Both the position numbers and the translations under genes were made by a program. DNA of 64,000 bases from Vanilla planifolia (lineage: Eukaryota > Streptophyta > Magnoliopsida > Asparagales > Orchidaceae): positions 434,001 to 498,000 of the forward strand of contig JAIUJO010000295.1 of the NCBI GenBank assembly GCA_023846275.1. Reading direction: 5' to 3'. Of the stretch, positions 1-9,926 are shown one piece after another (positions within the stretch are counted from its first letter, which is position 1; each line of letters begins with the position of its first letter). The notes beneath the pieces were generated by a model, which was given only the letters and a program-made list of their open reading frames with translations, did no database searches and was not told where the DNA came from.

Positions 1-3000
1 CTCTATTCTGCTCTATTCTACTCTATTCTACTCCACTCTACTCTACTCCACTCTATACTCTAGCCTTGACTAAACTTAGCCAAGCCTAACCTAACTCTAT
101 TCTAATCAACTCTACTCTTCTCTACTCTACTCTAATATGGCCTAACATAGCTAACCAAAGCCTAGCCAAGCCTACCTTAGCCTAGCATAACCTTTCTCTA
201 CTCTATACTACTCTACTCTATCCCATTATACTCTACATTTCTTTACTCTACTTTAGTCTAACCTAGCCTATCCTAGCTTAGCCTAGCCTAACCTAGCCCA
301 GCCTACCATAGCTTAACTTAGCTTTGCTCTTCTTTTCTCTGCTCTTCTCTACTCTACTCTGCTTTGCTCTACTCTACTCTGCTCTACTCTACTCTACTTC
401 ACTCTACTCTACCCTACTCTCCTTCTCTTAACTCTAATCTACTCTACTCTAGCTTAGCTTAGCCTAGCTTAATCTAGCTCTACTCTACTCTACTATACTC
501 TAGTCTACTCAACTCTACTCTAGCTTAGCTTAGCCTACCCTAGCCTAGCTTAGCCTAGCAAAACCTAGCTCTACTCTACTCTACTTTACCCTACTCAACT
601 CTATCCTACTCTACTCTACTCTATTATACTCTACTCTAGTTTACTCTACACTTCTCTACTCTTCTCTGACCTAGCTTAGAATAGAATAAAGTAGCTCTAC
701 TCTACTTTACTCTACTCTACTCTAGCCCAACCTAGCTTATCCTAGCCTAACATAGCTCTGTTATACTTTGCTCTGATATGCTCTCCTCTGCTCTGCTTTG
801 CTCGCCTCTACACTGCTTTACTTTGCTCTGCTCTACACAACTCTGCTCTACTCTACTCTTCTTTGCTCTGCTTTGCTCTGCTTTACTCCACTCTACTCTA
901 CTTTACTCTATTCTACTCTACTCTGGCCTAGCCTTGCCTCGCCTTACCTTTCCTAGCCTAACCTAGCTCTAGTCTACTCTATTGTCCTACTCTAGCCTCG
1001 CATAGCCTAGCTTTGCTTAGCCTAGCCTAACCTAGCATAACCTAACTAGCTCAGCTAGACATTACTGTACTCTACTCTACTCCACTCTACTCTACTGTAT
1101 TCTACTCTAGCCTAGCCTATCCTTGCATGGCCTTGCCTAGCCTTGCTTAACCTAGATCTACTTGACTCTTCTCTACTTTACTCTACTCAGCTCTACTCTT
1201 CTCTACTTTGCTATACTCTACTTTACTTTACTCAGCTTTGCACTGCTCTGCTTTGCACTACTCTACTATGTTTTACTCTACTCTACTTTATTCTACTCTA
1301 CTTTACTCTACCCTAGCCAAAACAAGCCTAACCTAGCTTAATCTAACTCTACTCTTCTATGCTCTAATATATTACTTTACCTAGACTAGCCTAACCTAGT
1401 CTAACCTACCCTAGCTCAGCTCTACTCTACTCTACTCTACTCTACTCTAGCTTAGCCTAGCCTAGAATATCTTAGGCTAACTTATCTTAGCTCTACTCTA
1501 CTCTACTCTACTCAAGCCTAGCCTAGCTATTCCTACCCTACCCTATCCTATCTAAGCCTAAAATAGCTCTACTATACTTTACTCTACATTACTCTGCTCA
1601 AATCTACTCTACTATAATGTAGCCTAACCTCACCTAGCTATACTCTACTATGCTCCACTTTACTCTGTTCTACACTACTATGCTCTGCTCTTCTCTTCTC
1701 TACTTTACTCAAGCCTAGCTCTACTCTACTCTACTTTACTCTGCTCCTTTCTATACTCCTCGACCTAGTATGCTCTGCTCTATTCTAATATGCTCCACAC
1801 TACTCTACTCTACTGTGCTCTACTCTGTTCTACTCTACTCTACTCTATTCTACTCTACTCTACTCTACTCTAGCCTAGCCTAGCCTTGCGTAGACTACAT
1901 GTACTCTACTTTACTCTATTCTACTCTCCTACTCTAGCCTAGCCTAGTTTAGCTTAACCTACTCTACTCTACTCTTCTCTACCCTATTCTACTCTCCTAC
2001 TCTACTCTGCTATACTCTACTCTATTCTACTCTTCTTTACACTACTCTACTATGCTCTTCTCTACTCTGCTCTTCTCTACTCTGCTTTACTCTGCTATGC
2101 ACTGCACTGCTCTACTCTATACTACTCTAGCCTTGTTTAGCTTAGCTTAACCAAGCATTGCCTAGTTATACTCTATTCTACTCTACTTTACTCTACTATA
2201 GCCTAGCCTAGCTCAACCTAGCTCTGCTCTACTCTTCTACTCTGCTCCACCCTACTCTTCTCTACTCTACTATGCTATGCTCTACTCTACTCTTCTCTGC
2301 TTTGCTATTCTTTACTCTACTCTTCTCTACTCTACTACACTCTATCTTAGCTTAGCCCAACCTAGGTCTACTATACTCTACTCTATTCTACCTTACTCTA
2401 GCCTAGCCTAACCTACCCTTTTCCAGCCTTACCATGCCTAGCCTAACTTAGCTCTACTCTACTTTACTCTACTCTACTCAGCTCTACATTATTCTACTCT
2501 ACTCTACTCTACACTACTCTACTCCACACTACTCTACTCTACTCTGTCCTAGCCAACCATAACCTATCCTCGCCAGCCTAACTTGGCTCTACTTTACTCT
2601 ATTTTGCTCTACTTTGCTCTACTCTGCTTTGCTCTACTCCATCTTACTCTACTTTATTCTACTATGCTCTTATGAGCTATACTATGCTCTGCACAGCTCT
2701 ACTCTACACTACTCTAGCCTAGCCTAACCTTACATTTCCTAGCCTAGCCTTGACTAGATTGGTCTAACCATACTTTACTCTACTCCACTCTACTTTATTC
2801 TACTCTACTATACTTTACTCTAATATATACTACTCTACTCTACTTTACTCTACACTACTCTAACTAGCTTAGCCTAACCTAGCTCTACTCTACTATGCTA
2901 TACTCTACTCTGCTCTGCTCTGCTCTGCTCTACTCTACTTTAATCTACCCTACTCTACTCTACTCTTCTCTGCTCTACTCTACTCTACTCTACTCTACTC

Positions 3001-6000
3001 TACCATATCCTACTCCACTCTAGCCTAGTCTAGCGTAACCAAATAGAGCTCTACTCTACTCTACTCTATTCTAGCATAACCTACCTTAACCTACCTTTGC
3101 CTAACCTAGCTCTACTATACTCTACTCTAACCTAGCCTAGCCATGCCTAACCTAACCAATCTTTACCCTACTCTATTATACTCTAGCCTATCTAAGCCTA
3201 ACCCAACTTTTCTCTGCTTTGCTCTACTCTGCTCTATTCTACTTTTCTTTGCTTTAATCTACTTTACTCTACTCTGCTCTTCTCTACTTTGCTCTACTTT
3301 GCACTGCTAAGCTCTCCTATTCTCTTCTCTACTCTACTCTACTTTATTTTACTCTAACCTATCCTAGCTTTGCCAAGCTTAACATAGATCTTCTCTACTC
3401 TAGCCTAGCCTAACCTATCCTAGCCTTCTCTAACCTAGGCTAAATTGGCTCTACACTATGCTATTATACTGGACTTTTTTCTAACATAACCTAGCCTAAC
3501 CTAACCTAGCTCTACTCTATTTTTCTCTAGCCTAGCCTAAGCTAGCTTAGTCTTGCTTAACCTAGCTCTGTTATGCTTTGCTCGACTATTTTACTCTACT
3601 CTACTCTACTGTACTCACCTCTTGTCTACTCTACTCTGCTATACTCTGCTCTTCTCTACTGTACTCTACTCCACTCTACCCTACTCTGCTCTGCTTTACT
3701 TTACTCTACTCTACTCAATTATACTCTAACCTAACCTAGTTTAACCAAGCTCTACTCTACTCTACTCTACTATACTCTACTCCACCCTAGTCTACTCTAT
3801 TCTACTCTTCTCTACTCTATTATAGCATAGCCTAGTCGTGCCTAACTTAACAAAGCCTAACCTCACTTTACCTTACTGTACTCTACTTTATTACTCTACT
3901 AAAGCTTAGCATACCCAAGCCTACCCTAGTCTAGCCTAACCCTACTTTACTTTACTCTACTCTACTCTAACCTAGCATAGTCTAACCTAACCAAGCTTTA
4001 CTATAACCTACTCTACTCTACTCTACTCTAGCCTAAGTTAGCCAAGAATAGCTTAAGCAAGCTCTACTCTAGTTTTGTTTGCTATACTATGCTCTACTCT
4101 ACTCTATTATGCTCTTTTCTTCTCTGCTCTACTCTACTATACTCTATACTCTTGCTTATCCTAGCCTAGCTTACCCTAACCTATCTTTACTTTACTTTAC
4201 TCTACCCTAGCCAAGACTTTCTTAGCTTACCATAGCTTTACTCTACTCTACTCTACTCTACTCTGCTCTTCTCTACTCTGTTCTACTTTACTCTACTCTA
4301 ACTTAGCCAAGCGCAACCTAGCCTAAGCATTGTTAGCCTAGCTTAGCCTAACCTACCTCTGCTCTGTCGTACTCTACTCTACTCTACTCTACTTATCTCT
4401 ATTTTGCTCTACTATACTCAACTCTACTCTAGCCATGCCTAGCCTAGCCTAGCCTTACTTAGCTCTTCTCTACTCTGGTCTACTATACTCTACTCTACTA
4501 TGCTCTACCCTACTCTAGCCTAGCCTAGCTTACCCCAACTTAGCCTCGCCTGATTTAGCCCAACCTAACCTAGCTTTACTCTCTACTCAACTATACTTTA
4601 CTCTACACAATTCTACTCTACTTTACTCTACTATACTCTACTGTACTTTATTCTACTCTACTCTACTCTAACATAGCCAAGCCTAGCCTAGCAAAACCTT
4701 GCTCTACTCTACTATACTCTACTCTACTATACACTAATCTACTCTACTCTATCCTAGCCTCGCTTAACCTAGCAATTCTCTACTCTGCTTTACTCTACTC
4801 TTCTCTACTTTGCTGTGCTCTACTTTTCTATTGCCTACTCTGCTCTTTTTTGCTTTACTCTTCTCAACTTTGCTTTTCTCTACTCTACTCTACTTTGCTC
4901 TACTTTGCTATACTCTACTCTAGTTTACACTGCTCCACTCTACTCTACTCTATTTATTATTCTCTACTCTGCTCTACTCTACTCTACTCTACTCCACTCT
5001 TCTCTAACCAAGCCTAGCCTAGCCTATCCTAACCTAGCCTAACTTATCTCTTCTCTACTCTACTCTACCCCACTCTACTACTCTACATAAGCCTAACCTA
5101 GCCTAGCTCAGCTCTACTTAACTCTACTATACTCTACCTTAACCTTGCAAATCTTTGCCCAGCAAACTTAGCTCTACCCTACCCTACTCTCGCTTATCCT
5201 TGTTTAGCCTAACCTTGCTTTTCTTTACTCTAGTCTACTCTTGACTAATCTACTATGCTCTACTCTACTATACTTTACTCTACTATACTGTAGCCTAGTT
5301 TAGCCTAGCCTAACCAACCTCTACTTTACTTTACTTTACTCTACTCTACTCTGCTCTAGCCTAACCTAGCTTAAGCTAGCTCTGCTCTACTCGACTCAGC
5401 TCTGTCCTACTCTGCTCTACTCTACTCTGCTCTACTCTACTCTTCTATACTCTACTCTACTCTGCTCTACTCTACTCTACTCTGCTCTACTCTACTCTAC
5501 TCTACTTTAATTTACTCTTACCTAGCCTAACCTAACCTTGCTCGACTCTACTCTAGTCTACTCTGTTATTCTCTACTCTACACGACTCTAGCATAGCCTA
5601 GCCTTGCCCAGCCTAGCTAGCCTAACCTAGCTCTACCATAGTCTTCTTTACTCTACTCTATATTAGCCAAGCCTAAAATAACCTAGCTCTACTCTACTCT
5701 ACTCTACTCTACTCTACTCTGCTCTACCCTACTCTTGCCTAGCCTAGCCTATCATCACTCTACTCAACTATACTCTACTCTACTCTACATTATGCCACTG
5801 TACTCTACTCTACCCTACTCAAACCTAGCTTAACCTAGCCTAGCTTAGCCTTATTTAGCTCTACTCTACTCTACTATGGTCTACTCAGCTCAACCCTACT
5901 CTGCTCTACTCTGCTCGTCTCTACTCTACTCTGTACTACTCTATTGTTCTTTGATCTGCTCTTCTCTTCTCTACTCTACTCTACTCTGCTATATTATACT

Positions 6001-7630
6001 TTACTCTACTTTAGCTTAGCCTAGCCTAGTCAAACTAAGCTCTACTCTACTCTACTCTACCCTACTCTTGCCTAGCCTAGCCTACCCTATGCTAGCCAAG
6101 TTTAGCCTAGCCTAACCCAACCTAGCTCTATTCTACTCCACTACACTCCACTCTACTCAACTCTATATTATTCTACTCTACTCTACTCTACTCTAACCTA
6201 GCCTAACCTAGCTTTACTCTACTATACTCTTCTCTACTTTACACTACTCTACTCTACACTATTCAATTATACTCTACTTTAACTTCACCTAGCATAGGCT
6301 AACCTAGCTTTACTCTACTATACTCTACTCTACTTTAACTTAACCTAGCCTAGCCTAACCTAGCCCAATGTTGGCTATCCCAACCTAGCCTAAGCTAGCT
6401 CTATTTTGCTTTGCTTTCTAGTGCTCTTCTCTCCTCTGCTCTACTTTACTCTGCTCAGCTCTACTCTGTTTTGCTTTACACTGCTCTACTCTACTCTACT
6501 CAAGCTTTACCTTATCAAGCCAAACCTAACCTAGCTCTACTCTACTCTACTCTTTTCTAATCTACTCAGCACTACTCTATTCTACTCTAGCCTAACCTAG
6601 CCAAACTTAACCTAACCTATCCTAGCCTAACCAAGCTCAACTCTACTTTACTCTACTATACTCTACTTTACTCTATTTTACTTTACTCTACTCCACTCTA
6701 CTCTAACTTAGCCTAGCTTACCCTAACCAAACCTAGCTCTACTCTACTCTAATCTACTCCACTCAAGCCTAGCCTATCCTAACCTAGCTCTACTCTGCTA
6801 TGCTCTACTCTACTCTATTCTACTCTATTCTACTCTACACTATCCTAGCCTAACATAACCTAACCAAGTTCAACTCTACTCTACTCTACTATAACCTAGC
6901 CTAACCTAGCCTTACCTAGCCTATTCTAAAATAGCTCTATAATACTCTACTCTACTCTACTATATTACACACCATTCTTCTCTACTCTACTCTACTCTAT
7001 TATATTTTACTCTACTCTACTCTACTTTAATCTACGCTACTACACTTTACTTTTCTCTATCTTAACCTAATCAAGTACTATTATACTCTACTCTATTCTT
7101 CTCTACACTACTCTACTTAATAATATCTTAGCCTAGCCTTTACTCTACTTTACTCTAGTCTACTTTATTCTACTCTACTTTACTCTACTCTACTCTAATC
7201 TACTTTACTCTTCTCTTTTCTACTCTACTCCGTACTATCCTAACATAGCCTTTGCTAACCTAGCTCTACTCTACTCTACTCTACTTTACTTTACTCTACT
7301 CTAGCTTAGCTTTGCCTAGTCTAAACTAACCTACCTATGCTCTACTTTGCTCTACTCTACTATACTCTACTCTATTCTACTCCCCTCTTTTCTACTATAC
7401 TATACTCTAACCTTGCCAAGCCTAGCCTTGCCTAACCTAGCTCTACTCTACTCTAGCTTGCATAGCCTAGCCTACCCTAACCTAGCTCTACTCAACTCTA
7501 CTCTACTTTACTCTACTGTACTCTGCTCTACTCTGCTCCTCTCTTCTCTACTCTAACCATATCAAACATAGCCTAGCCTAGCCATGCCTAACCTATCTCT
7601 ACTCTTCTTTAGCTTAGCTTGGCCTAGCCT
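1..7630 (+). repeat. Composite CTCTA/GCCTA pentamer satellite array, left part
   Basis: Blocks of CTCTA and its one-base variants alternate with shorter blocks of GCCTA/ACCTA variants. A CTCTA block typically passes into GCCTAGCC without change of the 5-bp phase; the GCCTA block typically ends CCTAACCTAGCT and then restarts CTCTACT with one extra base. No gene, RNA gene or non-array insertion is seen here. CpG is rare, and G on the + strand is almost confined to GCCTA units and TCTGC variants. The stretch at about 7050-7250 has near copies near 54.5 and 61.4 kb. The array runs up to the target site of the LTR insertion. It is not a simple microsatellite, because the two pentamers keep a fixed order and polarity. 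Confidence 0.95.
7085..7126 (+). repeat. Long-range repeat, copy 1
   Basis: This 42-bp segment ends with the unusual string CTTAATAATAT and is identical, by eye, to 54518-54559. A diverged third copy lies at 61444-61475. Flanks are also similar: a CAAGTAC-type string upstream is shared with the 61.4-kb copy. About 100 bp downstream, the transition into CCTAACATAG followed by a CATTTCC/CCTTTGC variant and AACCTAGCTCT is shared with the 54.5-kb copy. The rare AATAAT string makes chance matching of pentamers an unlikely explanation. Confidence 0.8.
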
Positions 7631-7635
7631 AGCCT
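7631..7635. repeat. Target site duplication (AGCCT), left
   Basis: AGCCT stands directly before the TG terminus of the insertion and again directly after its CA terminus (9922-9926). Five bases is the usual duplication length for LTR elements. AGCCT is a common string of the array, so the match alone is weak. What supports it is that it lies exactly at both boundaries, in register with TG and CA. Confidence 0.75.
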
Positions 7636-8260
7636 TGTTGGAAACTTGCGTGTTACAAGAGGGGGGGTGAATTGTTCCTTTTACAATTTTTTAAACAATT
7701 TTAAAGTTAATTACAATAGTAAAGAGAAATTATGAGCAATGAAGTAAAGAATGAAAAGCACACACAATTTCAAGTGGTTCGGCAAAACCTTTGCCTACAT
7801 CCACCCCTAGCTGACCCAGCCAGGCTTCACTATTAAACACTGCCTTTTGCCCAACCGACGGGTAGGCCGAAACCCTCACAACAACCAATCAACCCAATTG
7901 GTACCAACCAAATACAATCAACAGCAGCAAGACACGCTGCACACTCACAACAACAAAGCTGTTACAATTTTGGCAAGAAAACAGATTTCAGCTTTCAAGT
8001 AAAAGTTTTACATCAACCTGTACCACAATCCTTTAATCTTAATTTGTGACACAACTACTAAACAAGTATTAAAAATGCTTAACTAAAAAAAATTCAACAA
8101 TATAAATTTCATTAAAAACACACAAATTATTTGGAGCTCTTAAATATAAGTCCTTGTGTACTTAGAGCTCATACTTAACAATTAAATCTAATTAATTAAA
8201 CTTAAGATAATGAAAGAAATCACTTTTCAAACCGCAGCTTAAAAAGGAAACAAACGCACT

Positions 8261-8317
8261 TCTGAACGCGCTTCAAAACAGGACTACGCGCCTCTGAACG
8301 CGCTTTCCAAACAGGAC
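8261..8317 (+). repeat. 32-bp direct repeat in the LTR U3
   Basis: The string TCTGAACGCGCTT followed by a CAAACAGGAC-type tail occurs at 8261-8284 and again at 8293-8317, a period of 32 bp with small differences. It is CpG-rich (GCGC). Short direct repeats in U3 are typical places for enhancer or repressor sites in LTRs, but no factor site is identified. Confidence 0.7.
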
Positions 8318-8915
8318 AATGCCCAAATCGCGTTTGCGAGAGGCGTTGTTCTGTTTTAGGCGGAAGAGTTGTTCGGAGGTGATTTGGTCTGAAATTCGAC
8401 GCAATAGAAATTCGAAACTGATAAGTTGTATTCCGAAAAGCTAATAGAGATTCCAAGGCGTGAAACAACAATCAAATTTGGTGAAGATTGGTCCGAAAAA
8501 TCAAGATCGCCGAAGCTTGGATAACGGAAAAGGTTTGCAGTAAATTCAACCTCAATCTAAGTAGCTAAGCAAAGTATAAGATGTAGTTGAGTAAGCAATT
8601 GTAAAATAGAAAAGAAAGAGAACGAAACGTGCAAATTTGAGGCGAAATGATCGCGTTCCGTTTTGGTCCGAGAAGGCTGAGGAAGACGATGAACAGTAAA
8701 ATTGCGCAGTTTCCGTTCGTCTTGTTTGAAGAATTTTTGCGTTAAGTGCTTGTTCTTTCTCTTCAAAATTAATCCCTTTTTATAGAAGAGGGCTGATCAA
8801 CAATGTTGATTAAGCCGTTTTCTTCCAACGGCTAGAAGAGGAGAAGAAAATAAATTTAAAGCATATAGCCGTTGCGCCGGAAAAACAGAGAATGAAAACC
8901 GAAAAACACTTTTTA

Positions 8916-8957
8916 GTCCCACATTGCCTTTTGGTAGGGAGAAGTGGCGCATATAAG
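8916..8957 (+). promoter_or_regulatory. snRNA-type promoter: USE plus TATA box
   Basis: GTCCCACATTG (8916-8926) matches the plant snRNA upstream sequence element RTCCCACATCG at 10 of 11 positions. ATATAAG follows at 8951-8957, with 25 bp between the end of the element and TATAAG. In plant snRNA genes the gap is about one helical turn shorter for Pol III (U6-type) than for Pol II (U1/U2-type) genes, and 25 bp fits the Pol III class. A start near 8977-8982 would follow. It may equally serve as the Pol II promoter of the LTR. Confidence 0.55.
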
Positions 8958-9056
8958 AGTTCACCTCTCTTTTTCCTTCAGCCAAAAACATTGGGGTTGG
9001 TTGCCCCCAGGTGCGGTTGGAAAGTCAATACCCAAGCCGACCTGTTAAGAGAATAA

Positions 9057-9074
9057 CGGGTCAAATATGACCCG
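9057..9074 (+). other. Perfect hairpin, 7-bp stem with AATA loop
   Basis: CGGGTCA (9057-9063), AATA, TGACCCG (9068-9074) is a perfect inverted repeat with a four-base loop. It lies about 77 nt after the inferred transcription start of the LTR, so it would fold in the RNA leader. Confidence 0.7.
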
Positions 9075-9151
9075 AACCCGAATTAAGAACTCTGGCTGTG
9101 TTTGCGCCCTTATAGTCGTCCCCTTAAGTTCTCGCCTAGCTGGTTCGGCGT

Positions 9152-9214
9152 GGTTCCGGTTCGGCGTTAACCGAACTCCGGTTCGGCTTGGTTCCGGTTC
9201 GGCGTTAACTGAAC
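9152..9214 (+). repeat. 38-bp tandem repeat with quasi-palindromes
   Basis: GGTTCCGGTTCGGCGTTAAC occurs at 9152 and again at 9190, a 38-bp period, followed by CGAAC in the first copy and TGAAC in the second. Each copy contains an inverted repeat, GTTCGG then CCGAAC (9159-9176) or its one-mismatch form, around CGTTAA. Further GTTCGG strings lie at about 9143 and 9181. The GC- and CpG-rich composition contrasts with the AT-rich sequence that follows. Confidence 0.75.
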
Positions 9215-9217
9215 CCC

Positions 9218-9226
9218 TTTTTTTTT
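9218..9226 (+). terminator. T9 run, possible Pol III terminator
   Basis: Nine T residues follow CCCC immediately after the hairpin-rich repeats. Pol III ends in runs of four or more T on the non-template strand. The site matters only if the upstream promoter recruits Pol III. Confidence 0.3.
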
Positions 9227-9251
9227 GGTTTGGCGTAAAGCGAAAATCGGA

Positions 9252-9310
9252 AATAAAATTTTGAAAGCTTTAATAACTAATAATTATATTTTTATTTAAA
9301 CCAAAATAAA
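9252..9310 (+). promoter_or_regulatory. Candidate LTR poly(A) signals
   Basis: AATAAA occurs at 9252-9257 and 9305-9310, 270-330 bp after the inferred start. This is a plausible place for the poly(A) signal that sets the R/U5 border of an LTR transcript. The surrounding sequence is AT-rich, so chance occurrence is possible. Confidence 0.35.
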
Positions 9311-9921
9311 TATGGTGTAAAATATTGATTATACAAGTCAATGACTTGTTTAATCACAACACCTTCTTAAATGTAAGCCTCATACGTAGAGTTGCACTAA
9401 TACGATATATAAAATCGTATGGTACAACCCTTAGGCAATTAAATAAGAGAGATATTAACCAAATTAATAACTATAATTACCAATGTAATGATGTCAAACT
9501 GATCGATTAAAGGTTAATTAAAAAACATCCTAATGTAATTCTAATAAAGATATGCTGCATCGTATGAATCTCAAAAATGCAATCCTAAGTGTGTCACATA
9601 TTGATTAATAGGATGGGTTTATCAATCTAACCTTGATAATGTAGTATATGAAAATCTCCAAGTGGTTTTGCCACGCCACAAGGAGAACCTGATTGACTCT
9701 CATGAGCTGACGTTTGAGAGTCGTTCTTGAGCCATGCCACTAATGAACTTTGACAATGCTTTTCATGTGGATCGCTCTATGGATTAATCGACCAAGCTCT
9801 CCAATCTCCTAATCCCTGTAAGCACATGAGAAGCATGATCTGAAATACACTCAACAAATCATTAACATTAGTACAATGGTTTTGTACTCATCAAACTCGT
9901 GGTGCACAAAGGGGTTCAACA

Positions 9922-9926
9922 AGCCT
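9922..9926. repeat. Target site duplication (AGCCT), right
   Basis: AGCCT directly follows the terminal CA of the insertion and equals the five bases before its TG start (7631-7635). Confidence 0.75.

Larger units (their letters stand above)
8980..9222 (+). ncRNA. Candidate short structured transcript within the LTR
   Basis: This is inference only. If the promoter at 8916-8957 is used in Pol III fashion, a transcript would start near 8980 and end in the T9 run at 9218-9226, about 240 nt. There is no T4 run in between; the T5 run at 8970-8974 lies upstream of the expected start. The interval is rich in inverted repeats: GGGG...CCCC at 8993-9007, a perfect 7-bp stem at 9057-9074, and GTTCGG...CCGAAC at 9159-9176 with a near repeat 38 bp on. 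An alternative is that this is simply the R-U5 leader of a Pol II LTR transcript. Confidence 0.25.
7636..9921 (+). mobile_element. Solo LTR of a plant LTR retrotransposon
   Basis: A 2286-bp unique-sequence island in the array. It begins TGTTGGAAAC and ends GGTTCAACA, giving TG...CA termini within a short inverted repeat, and has AGCCT on both sides. I see no second copy of either end inside it, no primer-binding site, no polypurine tract and no gag, protease, integrase or reverse transcriptase similarity. A lone LTR left by LTR-LTR recombination fits best. Two phrases near the left end (AGAGGGGGGGTGAATTG at 7658-7674 and a GTGGTTCGGCAAAACC-type string from 7774) are of a kind common in angiosperm LTR elements. 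The + orientation is chosen from the promoter near 8916-8957 and the poly(A) signals after it, giving U3 of about 7636-8980 and R-U5 of about 8980-9921. Superfamily (Copia or Gypsy) is not assigned. Intact ends and target duplication suggest it is not ancient, but one LTR cannot be dated by LTR-LTR divergence. Confidence 0.8.

Noticed and set aside
8770-8785. Second TATA-like string (TTTTTATAG) upstream of the main one
   Set aside because: It has no USE-like element at a suitable distance, and the region is AT-rich, so it is likely to be chance.
8220-8991. Three - strand open frames of 64-83 codons inside the LTR
   Set aside because: They lie in the U3 part, opposite to the inferred direction of transcription, and resemble no family I know. 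Their length is within chance expectation.
9067-9510. Two + strand open frames of 61-65 codons in the LTR
   Set aside because: One is a translation of the 38-bp GGTTCCGGTTCGG repeats; the other lies in AT-rich sequence. Neither has a recognisable domain.
7636-9921. Interpretation as a complete short non-autonomous LTR element (TRIM/LARD type) rather than a solo LTR
   Set aside because: I find no direct repeat of the left end within the right part, and no primer-binding site or polypurine tract. A very diverged or very short terminal repeat cannot be fully excluded by eye.
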